In this document: positions 33,204 to 42,130 of the stretch, one piece after another | How the letters are laid out: every line of letters starts with the position of its first letter | Position numbering within the stretch: the first letter of the stretch is position 1 | NCBI RefSeq assembly: GCF_902506195.1 | Contig: NZ_LR732817.1 | Coordinates: 699,147-763,146 of the forward strand | Source: Citricoccus sp. K5 | Lineage (GTDB): Bacteria > Actinomycetota > Actinomycetes > Actinomycetales > Micrococcaceae | Direction: 5' to 3' | DNA: 64,000 bases | The notes under the pieces: generated by a model | The model's input: the letters and a program-made list of their open reading frames with translations, nothing else | What the model was told of the DNA's origin: nothing | The model's database searches: none | Position numbers and translations under genes: made by a program

Positions 33204-34837
33204 ACACCCTCTCCCTGCCGACCCCCGTCCTGACGGCCAGCGCCGAGGGCACCAACGTCGGCGAGCCGTGGCTGAACATCCTGATCTTCGGCCTCTTCGT
33301 CGCGATCACCCTCATCATCGTCCTGCGGGCCTCCAAGAACACCAAGACCGCGGCCGACTACTACGCCGGCGGCCGGTCCTTCACCGGCACCCAGAACGGC
33401 ACCGCGATCGCCGGCGACTACCTCTCGGCCGCGTCCTTCCTCGGCATCGTGGGAGCCATCGCCATCAACGGCTATGACGGCTTCCTCTACTCGATCGGTT
33501 TCCTCGTGGCGTGGCTCGTGGCCTTGCTTCTGGTGGCCGAACTGCTGCGCAACACCGGCAAGTTCACCATGGCGGACGTGCTGTCCTTCCGCCTCCAGCA
33601 ACGGCCGGTCCGCATCGCGGCGGCGCTCGCCACCCTGATGGTCTGCCTCTTCTACCTGCTGGCCCAGATGGCCGGAGCCGGAGCGCTCGTCTCCCTGCTG
33701 CTGGGCATCGACGAGCGGCTGGGCCAGTCCGTGGTCATCGCTATCGTGGGCGCGCTGATGATCGTCTACGTGCTGGTGGGCGGCATGAAGGGCACCACGT
33801 GGGTCCAGATCATCAAGGCCTGCCTGCTGATCGCCGGTGCCTTCATCATGACCATCTGGGTCCTGGCCCTGTTCGGCTTCAACTTCTCCGCCCTGCTCGG
33901 TGCGGCCGTGGAGCTCAGCCCGGAGGGTGAGGCCATCCTCGACCCGGGCCTGCAGTACGGCATCAGCGAGGTCACCAAGCTCGACTTCCTGTCCCTGGGC
34001 CTGGCCCTCGTGCTCGGCACCGCCGGCCTGCCCCATGTGCTGATGCGCTTCTACACGGTGCCGACCGCCAAGGAGGCCCGCAAGTCCGTGGTCTGGGCCA
34101 TCGTGCTGATCGGCGCCTTCTACCTGTTCACCCTGGTGCTGGGCTACGGCGCCGGCGCCCTCATCGGCCCGGAGCGGATCGAGAACGCGCCGGGCGGCGT
34201 CAACTCGGCGGCACCGCTGCTGGCGTTCGAACTCGGCGGACCGCTGTTGCTGGGTCTGATCTCGGCCGTTGCCTTCGCGACCATCCTGGCGGTGGTGGCC
34301 GGCCTGACGATCACTGCCGCCGCGTCGTTCGCGCACGACATCTACGCGAACGTCCTGGCCAAGGGCAGGACCAGTCCGGAGAAGGAGGTCAAGATCGCCC
34401 GCCGCACCGTGGTGGTCATCGGCATCCTGGCGATCATCGGCGGCATCGGCGCCCAGGGCCAGAACGTGGCCTTCCTGGTGGCACTCGCCTTCGCCGTCGC
34501 CGCGTCCGCCAACCTGCCCACCATCCTGTACTCGCTGTTCTGGAAGGGCTTCACCACCCAGGGCGCCCTGTGGTCGATGTACGGCGGCCTGGGTGCCGCG
34601 ATCCTGCTGATCGTCTTCTCCCCGGTGATGTCCGGCACCGAGACGTCCATGATCGTCGGCGCGGACTTCGCCTGGTTCCCGCTGAAGAACCCCGGCATCG
34701 TCTCCATCCCACTCGCCTTCCTCCTCGGATTCATCGGCTCCAAGCTGGACAAGCGCACCGAGAACCCGGAGAAGCAGGCCGAGATGGAGGTGCGTTCCCT
34801 GACCGGCATCGGCGCCGAGAAGGCGGTGGACCACTGA
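33200..34837 (+). CDS. Sodium:solute symporter, acetate/monocarboxylate type (ActP/MctC-like)
   Basis: A 545-residue symporter of the SSS family with about 13 helices. KTAADYYAGGRSFTGTQNGT and AIAGDYLSAASFLGIVGAIA are the signature of cation/acetate symporters. GLPHVLMRFYTVPTAKEARK and ANLPTILYSLFWKGFTTQGA are also typical. It would import acetate, propionate or pyruvate with sodium or protons. GTG 33200 overlaps the DUF485 stop by GTGA. It is followed by a 44-bp palindromic terminator. The CRP/GlxR-type site upstream suggests carbon-source control. Confidence 0.92.
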   Translation: MNTLSLPTPVLTASAEGTNVGEPWLNILIFGLFVAITLIIVLRASKNTKTAADYYAGGRSFTGTQNGTAIAGDYLSAASFLGIVGAIAINGYDGFLYSIGFLVAWLVALLLVAELLRNTGKFTMADVLSFRLQQRPVRIAAALATLMVCLFYLLAQMAGAGALVSLLLGIDERLGQSVVIAIVGALMIVYVLVGGMKGTTWVQIIKACLLIAGAFIMTIWVLALFGFNFSALLGAAVELSPEGEAILDPGLQYGISEVTKLDFLSLGLALVLGTAGLPHVLMRFYTVPTAKEARKSVVWAIVLIGAFYLFTLVLGYGAGALIGPERIENAPGGVNSAAPLLAFELGGPLLLGLISAVAFATILAVVAGLTITAAASFAHDIYANVLAKGRTSPEKEVKIARRTVVVIGILAIIGGIGAQGQNVAFLVALAFAVAASANLPTILYSLFWKGFTTQGALWSMYGGLGAAILLIVFSPVMSGTETSMIVGADFAWFPLKNPGIVSIPLAFLLGFIGSKLDKRTENPEKQAEMEVRSLTGIGAEKAVDH

Positions 34838-34854
34838 CCCCACGACCGATCAGA

Positions 34855-34898
34855 CACCGTGCGGGCCAGGAGAACGCGTTCTCCTGGCCCGCACGGTG
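34855..34898. terminator. 44-bp perfect palindrome, terminator of symporter operon
   Basis: Arms of 21 nt (34855-34875 and 34878-34898) pair without mismatch around a central GC. It starts 17 nt after the symporter stop and has no T-run. It is probably a stem terminator or RNA stabiliser; as DNA it could extrude a cruciform. Confidence 0.65.
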
Positions 34899-34948
34899 CT
34901 GTCCGGCTCCGGGGGAACGGATGGCAGGGACCTCCCAGTTCGTCCGGC

Positions 34949-34954
34949 CATAAT
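34949..34954 (+). promoter_or_regulatory. -10 box of dxr, leaderless
   Basis: CATAAT, six bases, then GTG 34961; no Shine-Dalgarno sequence. Confidence 0.5.
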
Positions 34955-34960
34955 GGACCG

Positions 34961-36184
34961 GTGACTTCCGAACCGCTGTACCTGCCCGACGCCGGCCCCA
35001 CGCGCATTCGCCGGGTCACCCTGATCGGTTCCACCGGCTCGATCGGCACCCAGGGACTCGAGGTCATCGCCTCGGCTCCGGAGCGCTTCACGGTCGCCGG
35101 GCTGTCCGGCGGATCCAACACCGCCCTCCTGGCCCGCCAGGCCGTGGCCACCGGCGCCGGCGCGGTCGGCAGTGCCACCGCCACCACGGGCGAACTCGCC
35201 GAGGCCATCGCCGCCGCGGCCCAGCAGGCCGGGGTGCCCACGCCCTCCCCGGAGTTGTTCTCCGGGCCCACCGCGGCGGCCGAGGTCGCCGCCTGGGAGG
35301 GCGCCGACGTCGTGCTCAATGGGATCACCGGGTCCATCGGCCTGGCCCCCACGCTCGCGGCGCTGCAGGCCGGCCACCTGCTCGCGCTGGCCAACAAGGA
35401 ATCACTCATCGTCGGCGGGGCCCTCGTCAAGCAGGCCGCCGCTCCGGGTCAGCTCATCCCGGTCGACTCCGAGCACTCCGCCCTGGCCCAGGCCCTGCGT
35501 TCCGGGACCGCCGAGGAGGTCCGGCGCCTGGTGGTCACCGCCTCCGGCGGACCGTTCCGTGGCCGGACCCGGGACCAGCTCGCCGGGGTCACCCCGGCCG
35601 AGGCCCTGGCGCACCCCACCTGGGACATGGGCAAGGTGGTCACCACCAACTCGGCCTCCATGGTGAACAAGGCCCTCGAGGTGATCGAGGCCCACCTGCT
35701 CTTCGATCTTCCGCTGGACCGGATCGACGTGGTCGTCCACCCGCAGTCGATCGTCCACTCGATGGTCGAGTTCACCGACGGCTCCACGATCGCCCAGGCC
35801 TCCCCGCCGGACATGCGCCTGCCCATCGCCCTCGGCATCGGATGGCCCCACCGTGTGCCCGGCTCCGCCCCCGGCCTGGACTGGTCGCGGGCCGCGAAGT
35901 GGACCTTCGAACCGTTGGACGAGGACGCCTTCCCCGCGGTGCGGCTCGCCAAGCAGGCGGCCGGCGCCTCCACCACGCACATGGCCGTCTACAACGCCGC
36001 GAACGAGGAGGCCGTGGAGGCCTTCCACACCGGCCGGATCGGGTTCACCGAGATCGTGGACACCGTTCACGCCGTCGTGGAGGACTATGACCCGGACGTC
36101 GTACTGGCCGGCCGGGACCTGAGCGTCGAGGCGCTCGCGGCCGCCGAACACTGGGCCCGCACTGCAGCACAGGCGCGGTGGTGA
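34961..36184 (+). CDS. dxr: 1-deoxy-D-xylulose 5-phosphate reductoisomerase
   Basis: A 407-residue enzyme making 2-C-methyl-D-erythritol 4-phosphate in the MEP pathway. The NADPH-binding motif is VTLIGSTGSIGTQGLEVI. LANKESLIVGGALVK, VDSEHSALAQAL (metal ligands) and VTASGGPFRG are the catalytic signatures. The C-terminal VYNAANEEAVEAFH is intact. GTG 34961 is six bases after a -10 box. It overlaps the next gene (M50 protease) and shares the pathway with ispG 2.8 kb downstream. Confidence 0.96.
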   Translation: MTSEPLYLPDAGPTRIRRVTLIGSTGSIGTQGLEVIASAPERFTVAGLSGGSNTALLARQAVATGAGAVGSATATTGELAEAIAAAAQQAGVPTPSPELFSGPTAAAEVAAWEGADVVLNGITGSIGLAPTLAALQAGHLLALANKESLIVGGALVKQAAAPGQLIPVDSEHSALAQALRSGTAEEVRRLVVTASGGPFRGRTRDQLAGVTPAEALAHPTWDMGKVVTTNSASMVNKALEVIEAHLLFDLPLDRIDVVVHPQSIVHSMVEFTDGSTIAQASPPDMRLPIALGIGWPHRVPGSAPGLDWSRAAKWTFEPLDEDAFPAVRLAKQAAGASTTHMAVYNAANEEAVEAFHTGRIGFTEIVDTVHAVVEDYDPDVVLAGRDLSVEALAAAEHWARTAAQARW

Positions 36185-37560
36185 CGGTGGAGATCGTCTG
36201 GTTCATCGTCGGCGTCCTCGCCGTGGCCGTCGGCATCGCCCTGTCGATCGCCCTGCATGAGGTCGGTCACCTGGTGCCCGCCAAGCTCTTCGGCGTCCGC
36301 GTCACGCAGTACATGGTCGGCTTCGGCCCCACCGTGTTCTCCCGCAAGAGGGGGGAGACCGAGTACGGGGTGAAGGCCATCCCGCTGGGCGGCTACGTCT
36401 CCATGGTCGGGATGTACCCGCCGGAGCACCCCGAACAGGGCGAACGGCCGCGCAGTGCCAGCACCGGCCTGTTCCAGCAGATGGCCTCCGACGCCCGTCA
36501 GATGTCTGCCGAGGAACTGCAGCCGGGGGACGAGAAGCGCACGTTCATCTCGCTGCCGGTGTGGAAGCGCATCGTCATCATGCTCGGCGGGCCGTTCATG
36601 AACCTCGTCATCGCGTTCGCCCTGACCGCCATCCTCGTGACCACCACGGGCGTGGCCACCGCCACGACCACCGTCTCCGAGGTGTTCAAGTGCGTGCTCC
36701 CGGCCGCCGTCCAGCAGGAGCGGGCCGCCGCCGGCGAAGCAGCCGGGCAGGACGGCACGGAGGCCTGCCGGCCCGGGGATCCGGCGGCGCCGGCCTTCGA
36801 GGCAGGGCTGGAGCCAGGGGACACCATCACCGCCTTCAACGGACGCCCGGTGGACGACTGGGACGAGCTGTCCTCAGCCATCCGCGAGCGGGCCGGTGAG
36901 CCCACGGCCATCACCTGGCAGCGCGACGGTGCCGAACAGTCCGGGACCATCACCCCGAAGCTCACCGAGCGGCCGGTCGCCGATTCCAGCGGCCGCGCAC
37001 AGACCAACCCGGACGGCAGCACCCAGACGGAGGACGTCGGCTTCGTCGGCATGGGCTCCGAGGTCCAGAACGTGCCGCAGTCGATCACCGAGACCTTCCC
37101 GGTGATGGGGCAGCAGCTGAAGGCGACCGCCGACGTGGTGGTGGTGCTGCCCGTGAAGCTCTGGGAGACGGCCGTCGCCGTCTTCGGCCCGGAGGAGCGC
37201 GATCCCAACGGGCCGATGTCCGTGGTGGGTGTGGGTCGCATCGCCGGTGAGGCCGCCGCCCTGGAAGACGTGCCGCTGGCGGACAAGGCCTCCCTGCTGC
37301 TCTCCCTGGTGGGCGGTGTCAACGTGGCTCTGATGGTGTTCAACCTCATCCCCCTGCTGCCCCTGGATGGCGGTCACGTGGCCGGGGCGCTGTGGGAGGC
37401 CCTCCGCCGCGGGTGGGCCAAGCTGACCCGGCGCCGGGATCCCGGGGTCTTCGACATCGCCAAGCTCCTGCCGTTGACCTACGTGGTCGGGATCGCGCTC
37501 CTCGGCATGGGCCTGCTGCTGATCGTGGCGGACATCGTGGATCCCATCCGCATCTTCTAG
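36178..37560 (+). CDS. M50 family site-2 metalloprotease (RseP/Rip1-like)
   Basis: A 460-residue membrane protease that cuts transmembrane anti-sigma factors or other helices. The zinc motif HExxH is in SIALHEVGHLVPAK in the first helix, and the second catalytic segment is FNLIPLLPLDGGHVAGALWE near the C-terminus. One PDZ domain lies between (around AFEAGLEPGDTITAFNGRPV). GTG 36178 or 36181 starts within the dxr end, giving a short overlap. The dxr-rseP-ispG order is conserved in actinobacteria. Confidence 0.93.
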   Translation: MVTVEIVWFIVGVLAVAVGIALSIALHEVGHLVPAKLFGVRVTQYMVGFGPTVFSRKRGETEYGVKAIPLGGYVSMVGMYPPEHPEQGERPRSASTGLFQQMASDARQMSAEELQPGDEKRTFISLPVWKRIVIMLGGPFMNLVIAFALTAILVTTTGVATATTTVSEVFKCVLPAAVQQERAAAGEAAGQDGTEACRPGDPAAPAFEAGLEPGDTITAFNGRPVDDWDELSSAIRERAGEPTAITWQRDGAEQSGTITPKLTERPVADSSGRAQTNPDGSTQTEDVGFVGMGSEVQNVPQSITETFPVMGQQLKATADVVVVLPVKLWETAVAVFGPEERDPNGPMSVVGVGRIAGEAAALEDVPLADKASLLLSLVGGVNVALMVFNLIPLLPLDGGHVAGALWEALRRGWAKLTRRRDPGVFDIAKLLPLTYVVGIALLGMGLLLIVADIVDPIRIF

Positions 37561-37612
37561 TCGGAGCGGACGGACCGAGGTGTCGCGCAACCCCTGGGCC
37601 AGAGAGGTGTCC

Positions 37613-37618
37613 TACGCT
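37613..37618 (+). promoter_or_regulatory. -10 box of YciI gene, leaderless
   Basis: TACGCT, GGCCCC, then ATG 37625. Confidence 0.5.
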
Positions 37619-37624
37619 GGCCCC

Positions 37625-37939
37625 ATGGCCGAACCACAGAAGATCTTCGCCGTCCAGTACAACTACGTCCCCGGGCTGGGTGACCAGCGCGACGTGCACC
37701 GCGCCGCCCACCGTGAGTTCCTGGGCTCCCTGGGCACCGCCATGGTGGCCGCGGGCGCCTACGTGGACGATCCGACGGCGGCCCTGCTGCTCGTCAAGTC
37801 CGATGCGGCTGAAAGCGTCCGGGACCTGCTCGCCGGGGATCCCTTCCAGCAGCACGGTCTGATCTCCTCCACCGATGTCCACGAATGGTCGTGCGCGGTC
37901 GGTGACCAGGCGGCCGCCATCCGCGGGAACGGGGCCTGA
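37625..37939 (+). CDS. YciI-family protein
   Basis: A 104-residue ferredoxin-like fold protein of the YciI family. FAVQYNYVPGLGDQRDVHRA contains the His/Asp pair seen in the family, with HREFLGSLGTAMVAAGAYVD and SVRDLLAGDPFQQHGLI following. Biochemical role is unknown. It has its own leaderless start. Its TGA overlaps the probable CTG start of the next gene. Confidence 0.82.
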   Translation: MAEPQKIFAVQYNYVPGLGDQRDVHRAAHREFLGSLGTAMVAAGAYVDDPTAALLLVKSDAAESVRDLLAGDPFQQHGLISSTDVHEWSCAVGDQAAAIRGNGA

Positions 37940-38913
37940 GTATCGAACGCCGCCGCGTCCTGACGTCCCTGGCCGGACTCACTGCCGCCGGTGCTGTCAC
38001 GGCCCTGACCGCCTGCACCCCCAGCCCGCAACCGGGCGCCGGTGGGCCGACAGGCTCGGGTTCGGCGCCGCCGTCGGGCACTCCGACCCCGAGCCCTACG
38101 CCCACGCCCACCCCCACCCCGGAGCTTCCCGGCGGGGGGACCACCCTGTTCCCGGGCCGCCGCATGGTGGCGCTGTACGGCACGCCCGGCACCGGCTCCC
38201 TGGGCATGCTGGGTGAACAGGATGTGGACGAGGCCCTGGAGCGGGCCGCCGCCCTGGCCGCGGACTATCAGCCCTTCAGCGAGGAACCGGTGATCCCGGC
38301 CTTCGAGATCATCTCCACCGTGGCGACCTCGTCCCCGGGGCCCACGGGGGACTACACCTCCTACGTGGACCGGGACCAGCTGGCCGAGTGGGTCGAGGCC
38401 GCCGGAAAGGCGGACACCTACGTGGTCCTGGACCTGCAACCGGGAACCCAGGACTTCACCACCCAGGCGCAGGCCTTCGAGGAACTGCTGCTGCACCCGC
38501 ACGTGGGACTGGCGCTGGACCCGGAATGGCGGCTGCAGCCCGGACAGCGGCACATGGAGCAGATCGGGCAGGTCTCCGCCGCGGAGGTCAATGAGACCAC
38601 CGCCTGGCTGGCGGAGCTCGTGGCCGAGCACGATCTGCCCGAGAAGCTCGTGATCCTGCACCAGTTCCAGGCACGGATGATCCCGGACCGTCAGGACGTG
38701 GAGGCCCGGGACGGGCTGGTGCTCATGGTGCACGCGGACGGCAACGGGTCCGCGGAACAAAAACAGGAGACGTGGCGTTCGCTGAAGAAGGACCTGCCGT
38801 CCGGGATGCGCCTGGGGTGGAAGAACTTCATCGACGAGGACTCGCCGACCTTCACCCCGGAACGCACCATGACGGAGGTCTCACCCCAGCCCTGGTTCGT
38901 CTCGTACCAGTAG
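37936..38913 (+). CDS. Tat-type lipoprotein of unknown function, probable CTG start
   Basis: A 325-residue protein if started at CTG 37936 (overlapping the YciI TGA as CTGA). This N-terminus is a complete signal: IERRRVLTSLAGLTAAG with an Arg-Arg pair, then the lipobox LTAC, then a Thr/Pro-rich linker with (TP)n repeats. The first ATG, at 38164, would remove the whole signal sequence and linker. The mature domain (VALYGTPGTGSLGMLGEQDV, then YVVLDLQPGTQDF and HVGLALDPEWRL) looks like a TIM-barrel-type fold of a conserved actinobacterial hypothetical family. Function unknown. No ATG, GTG or TTG lies between CTG 37936 and the signal helix. Confidence 0.7.
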   Translation: MSIERRRVLTSLAGLTAAGAVTALTACTPSPQPGAGGPTGSGSAPPSGTPTPSPTPTPTPTPELPGGGTTLFPGRRMVALYGTPGTGSLGMLGEQDVDEALERAAALAADYQPFSEEPVIPAFEIISTVATSSPGPTGDYTSYVDRDQLAEWVEAAGKADTYVVLDLQPGTQDFTTQAQAFEELLLHPHVGLALDPEWRLQPGQRHMEQIGQVSAAEVNETTAWLAELVAEHDLPEKLVILHQFQARMIPDRQDVEARDGLVLMVHADGNGSAEQKQETWRSLKKDLPSGMRLGWKNFIDEDSPTFTPERTMTEVSPQPWFVSYQ

Positions 38914-38916
38914 ACT
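38911..38916 (+). promoter_or_regulatory. ispG promoter -10 box
   Basis: TAGACT followed by GGGG, including the stop codon of the lipoprotein gene; leader of about 42 nt to GTG 38965. Confidence 0.45.
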
Positions 38917-38964
38917 GGGGCGAACGGAACCCCCGTACCCCGATCAGCCCCACAGGAGTTGTCA

Positions 38965-40146
38965 GTGCCCGTCAGTCTTGGCATGCCCGCCGCACCACCG
39001 CCCGTCCTGGCACCTCGCCGCAAGACGAGGCAGTTGCAGGTGGGACGAGTGGGTGTGGGCTCCGATCACCAGGTCTCGGTCCAGACGATGACCACCACGA
39101 AGACGCATGACATCGGCGCCACGCTTCAGCAGATCGCCGAGCTCACTGCGGCCGGCTGTGACATCGTCCGGGTGGCCTGCCCCACGGACAAGGACGCCGA
39201 GGCGCTCAAGGTGATCGCGCAGCAGTCCACCATCCCGGTGATCGCGGACATCCACTTCCAGCCGAAGTACGTGTTCGCCGCGATCGAGGCCGGTTGTGGT
39301 GCGGTGCGCGTGAACCCGGGCAACATCCGGAAGTTCGACGACCAGGTCAAGGAGATCGCCCAGGCCGCCTCGGACCACGGCACCTCCATCCGGATCGGCG
39401 TCAACGCTGGTTCGCTGCATCCCGACCTGCTCAAGAAGTACGGCAAGGCCACCCCGGAGGCGCTCGTCGAGTCCGCGGTGTGGGAGGCCTCCCTGTTCGA
39501 GGAGCACGGCTTCCGCGACTTCAAGATCTCCGTCAAGCACAACGACCCGGTGATCATGGCCCGCGCCTACGAACTGCTGGCCGAGCAGGGCGACTGGCCG
39601 CTGCACCTCGGCGTCACCGAGGCCGGGCCCGCCTTCCAGGGCACCATCAAGTCCGCCAGCGCCTTCGGTTATCTCCTCGGCAAGGGCATCGGTGACACGA
39701 TTCGCGTCTCCCTGTCCGCCCCTCCGGTCGAGGAGGTCAAGGTCGGGCTGCAGATCCTGCAGTCCCTGAACCTGCGCGAGCGCCGCTTGGACATCGTCTC
39801 CTGCCCCTCCTGCGGCCGTGCCCAGGTGGACGTGTACTCCCTGGCCGAAGAGGTCACCGAGGGCCTGAAGGACCTCACGGTCCCGCTGCGCGTGGCCGTC
39901 ATGGGCTGCGTGGTCAATGGGCCCGGGGAGGCCCGCGAGGCCGATCTCGGCGTGGCCTCCGGCAACGGCAAGGGCCAGATCTTCATCAAGGGCGAGGTCG
40001 TCAAGACGGTGCCGGAGGACGAGATCGTCGAGACGCTGCTGTTCGAGGCCCGTCGGATCGCGGCCGAGTCCGGCCTGGATGAAAGCAGCGAGGGTACTGA
40101 TGGTCAGAATCCTGTCCAGGGCCCGCCCGTGGTCTCCGTCTCCTGA
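38965..40146 (+). CDS. ispG: 4-hydroxy-3-methylbut-2-en-1-yl diphosphate synthase
   Basis: A 393-residue iron-sulfur enzyme of the MEP pathway. It opens with [23 protein letters not shown]-barrel strands include [17 protein letters not shown] and [19 protein letters not shown]. The [4Fe-4S] ligands are in [11 protein letters not shown] and [18 protein letters not shown] 38965 has AGGAG 6 nt upstream; TTG 38959 is an alternative. It acts two blocks after dxr. Its last 47 nt overlap the next gene in another frame. Confidence 0.96.
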   Translation: MPVSLGMPAAPPPVLAPRRKTRQLQVGRVGVGSDHQVSVQTMTTTKTHDIGATLQQIAELTAAGCDIVRVACPTDKDAEALKVIAQQSTIPVIADIHFQPKYVFAAIEAGCGAVRVNPGNIRKFDDQVKEIAQAASDHGTSIRIGVNAGSLHPDLLKKYGKATPEALVESAVWEASLFEEHGFRDFKISVKHNDPVIMARAYELLAEQGDWPLHLGVTEAGPAFQGTIKSASAFGYLLGKGIGDTIRVSLSAPPVEEVKVGLQILQSLNLRERRLDIVSCPSCGRAQVDVYSLAEEVTEGLKDLTVPLRVAVMGCVVNGPGEAREADLGVASGNGKGQIFIKGEVVKTVPEDEIVETLLFEARRIAAESGLDESSEGTDGQNPVQGPPVVSVS

Positions 40147-41032
40147 CGACGCCGTCCGCCGGGCCACCGGCGGGGCCGTCCGGGTCCTGAACCACTCCGA
40201 CACCACGGCCCTCACGGCCCTGGCCGCCGCCGACCCGGTGGCGAATTGCTTCGTGGAGTCCATCCTCGAGAAGGGTCGCGACGCCACGCCGGCCCACTCC
40301 GGGGGGCCCCTCTTCCTCGGCATCTTCACCCAGGCGACTCCCATGACCGCCGGATGCCCGGCCGAGTTGGAGGCCGCCTGCTGGGTGGGTGCCAATGTGG
40401 TTCCCATCGGCGCGACCGCCGAGGCCGGTGCCCTGTTCGGGGTGGCGCTGACCGCCCTGCACCGCCGCTTCGCCTCCGTGTATGGCCCCCGCGAGGCGGT
40501 GCTGCCGCTCTGGGACGAGCTGTCCCGGGGACCGCAACGGGCCCGCCAGATCCGGGACGACCAGCCGCTCATGGTCCTGCGCGGCCGCCCGGCGGTGGAG
40601 CCCTCGCCCCACGTCCGTCCGGCCCGCACCGAGGAGTTCCCCGTGGTGCTGCCCGCCTGCGTGGCGATGTTCGAGGAGGAACTCGGGTTCTCGCCCCTGC
40701 AGAACGGCGCGGTGCAGTACCGGTTGCGGGTGGAGGACCTGATCCGCAACGGATGGTCGCTGGTGGATCTCGACGACGCCGGCCGGGTCCGCTTCAAAGC
40801 CGATCTCGGCGTGGTCTCCGCCAGCTGCACGCAGATCCAGGGTGTGTGGGTGGAGCCGGGCCAGCGCGGACAGGGTCTGGCCGCACCGTCCGTGGCCGCC
40901 GTGACGGAGTACGCCCGGCAGACGGCACCCCTGGTGAGTCTCTACGTCAACAGCTTCAACACCGCCGCCCTGCGCACCTACCGCACCGTGGGGTTCGAAC
41001 AGGTCGGCACCTTCGCCACCGTCCTGTTGTAG
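40100..41032 (+). CDS. GNAT-family N-acetyltransferase with DUF4081-like N-domain
   Basis: A 310-residue protein. The N-terminal half ([20 protein letters not shown], then [18 protein letters not shown]) resembles DUF4081. The C-terminal GNAT half has [20 protein letters not shown] with the acetyl-CoA pyrophosphate loop and [20 protein letters not shown]. Substrate unknown. ATG 40100 lies inside ispG (47-nt overlap) with GAGGG upstream, so the pair is tightly coupled. This gene after ispG is common in actinobacteria. Confidence 0.85.
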   Translation: MVRILSRARPWSPSPDDAVRRATGGAVRVLNHSDTTALTALAAADPVANCFVESILEKGRDATPAHSGGPLFLGIFTQATPMTAGCPAELEAACWVGANVVPIGATAEAGALFGVALTALHRRFASVYGPREAVLPLWDELSRGPQRARQIRDDQPLMVLRGRPAVEPSPHVRPARTEEFPVVLPACVAMFEEELGFSPLQNGAVQYRLRVEDLIRNGWSLVDLDDAGRVRFKADLGVVSASCTQIQGVWVEPGQRGQGLAAPSVAAVTEYARQTAPLVSLYVNSFNTAALRTYRTVGFEQVGTFATVLL

Positions 41033-41172
41033 GCCCCTTGTTGTGGGTCCCGCGATCCTGTGCCCCGGACCTGAGCGCTTGACCTATGCTTTTCCTAGCT
41101 CCTGTCCGTCCGACCAGCCCGTACGGCCCGGCGTTGACGGAGCCACCAGCACCAGCTATGAGGGGACAGGAC

Positions 41173-42030
41173 ATGAACCGCCAGCACACCCGATTCCGTG
41201 CCATGACTCTGCCGGCGACCGTGGGCATCGGACTGCTCACCCTCTCCCTGGCCGCCTGTGGCGGCTCCGGGAACGAGGGAGAGTCCAGCGCTCCGGCCAG
41301 CAGCGACGCCGCGAGCGAGGCCAGCGTGTCCGCCTCGCCGTCGGCCACCGAGGACGCCACAGCCGGTGCCTCCACCACCGCGTCCCCGGACGCGTCGTCC
41401 AGTGACGACGCGGCGGCCGCCGGCGACGTCGAGGCAGCCCTGAAGGCCGTGCTCGGTGAGGGCACCCAGATCGTGACCGGCTCCCAGCTCGAGGAACTGC
41501 AGCAGTCCAGCCAGGGCTTGACCGAGGGCATCACCATCACTCCGGCCGAATGCGGTCCGGAGGGACAAGACGCGGCCACCGGTGAGCTGCCGGAGGGTAC
41601 GGAACTGACCGGCGGCGTGGTGGTGGAGACCACCGAGGCCGGCGGGGCCAACTCGGACATGCTCAGCGTGTCCGTGTACCCGGATGCCGCCGCGGCCACT
41701 GAGGGCATGGCCGCCTTCGAGGAGTTCGCCGCGGCCTGCCCGAGCTACTCCCTGGAGATGGGCGAGGGCCTCAACGCCGAGGCGACCATGACGGTGGAGG
41801 ACGTCGAGGCCGAGGGGGACGCCGCCCTGGCCATCACCATCGGCACCACCGTAGACATCGAAGGAGCCTCGCTGCCCGCCGGGGCCGGCAACAGCACCTC
41901 CACCACCGTGTACGTCCAGGACGGCGAGCGGCTGATCAGCTACGCCGGGACAGCGGCCGGCGGGGAGCCGAAGACCGCCGCCGAGGGCGTGGAGCTCATC
42001 GACGCCCTGCGCGCCGAGCTCGGCGGCTGA
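41173..42030 (+). CDS. Lipoprotein of unknown function
   Basis: A 285-residue exported lipoprotein. The signal peptide ([15 protein letters not shown]) ends in the lipobox LAAC, followed by a Ser/Ala/Glu-rich spacer of about 60 residues. The folded part ([20 protein letters not shown] ... [10 protein letters not shown], later [15 protein letters not shown]) contains two Cys that could form a disulfide. It is not recognised as a named family; the alpha/beta pattern resembles sensor or PknH-like extracellular domains, only weakly. GAGGGGA lies 5 nt before ATG 41173. Confidence 0.75.
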   Translation: MNRQHTRFRAMTLPATVGIGLLTLSLAACGGSGNEGESSAPASSDAASEASVSASPSATEDATAGASTTASPDASSSDDAAAAGDVEAALKAVLGEGTQIVTGSQLEELQQSSQGLTEGITITPAECGPEGQDAATGELPEGTELTGGVVVETTEAGGANSDMLSVSVYPDAAAATEGMAAFEEFAAACPSYSLEMGEGLNAEATMTVEDVEAEGDAALAITIGTTVDIEGASLPAGAGNSTSTTVYVQDGERLISYAGTAAGGEPKTAAEGVELIDALRAELGG

Positions 42031-42130
42031 TCCCACCCCAGCTTCATCCAGACGGCCTGTCCGTCCAGCAGTCCGTCCGCACCACCCCGGCAGCACCACA
42101 GCCATCCAGACACCACCGATTGGAGCCACC

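Noticed and set aside
42031-42130. T-box or other amino-acid riboswitch before proS
   Set aside because: The 100-nt spacer lacks the T-box sequence and a terminator/antiterminator pair.
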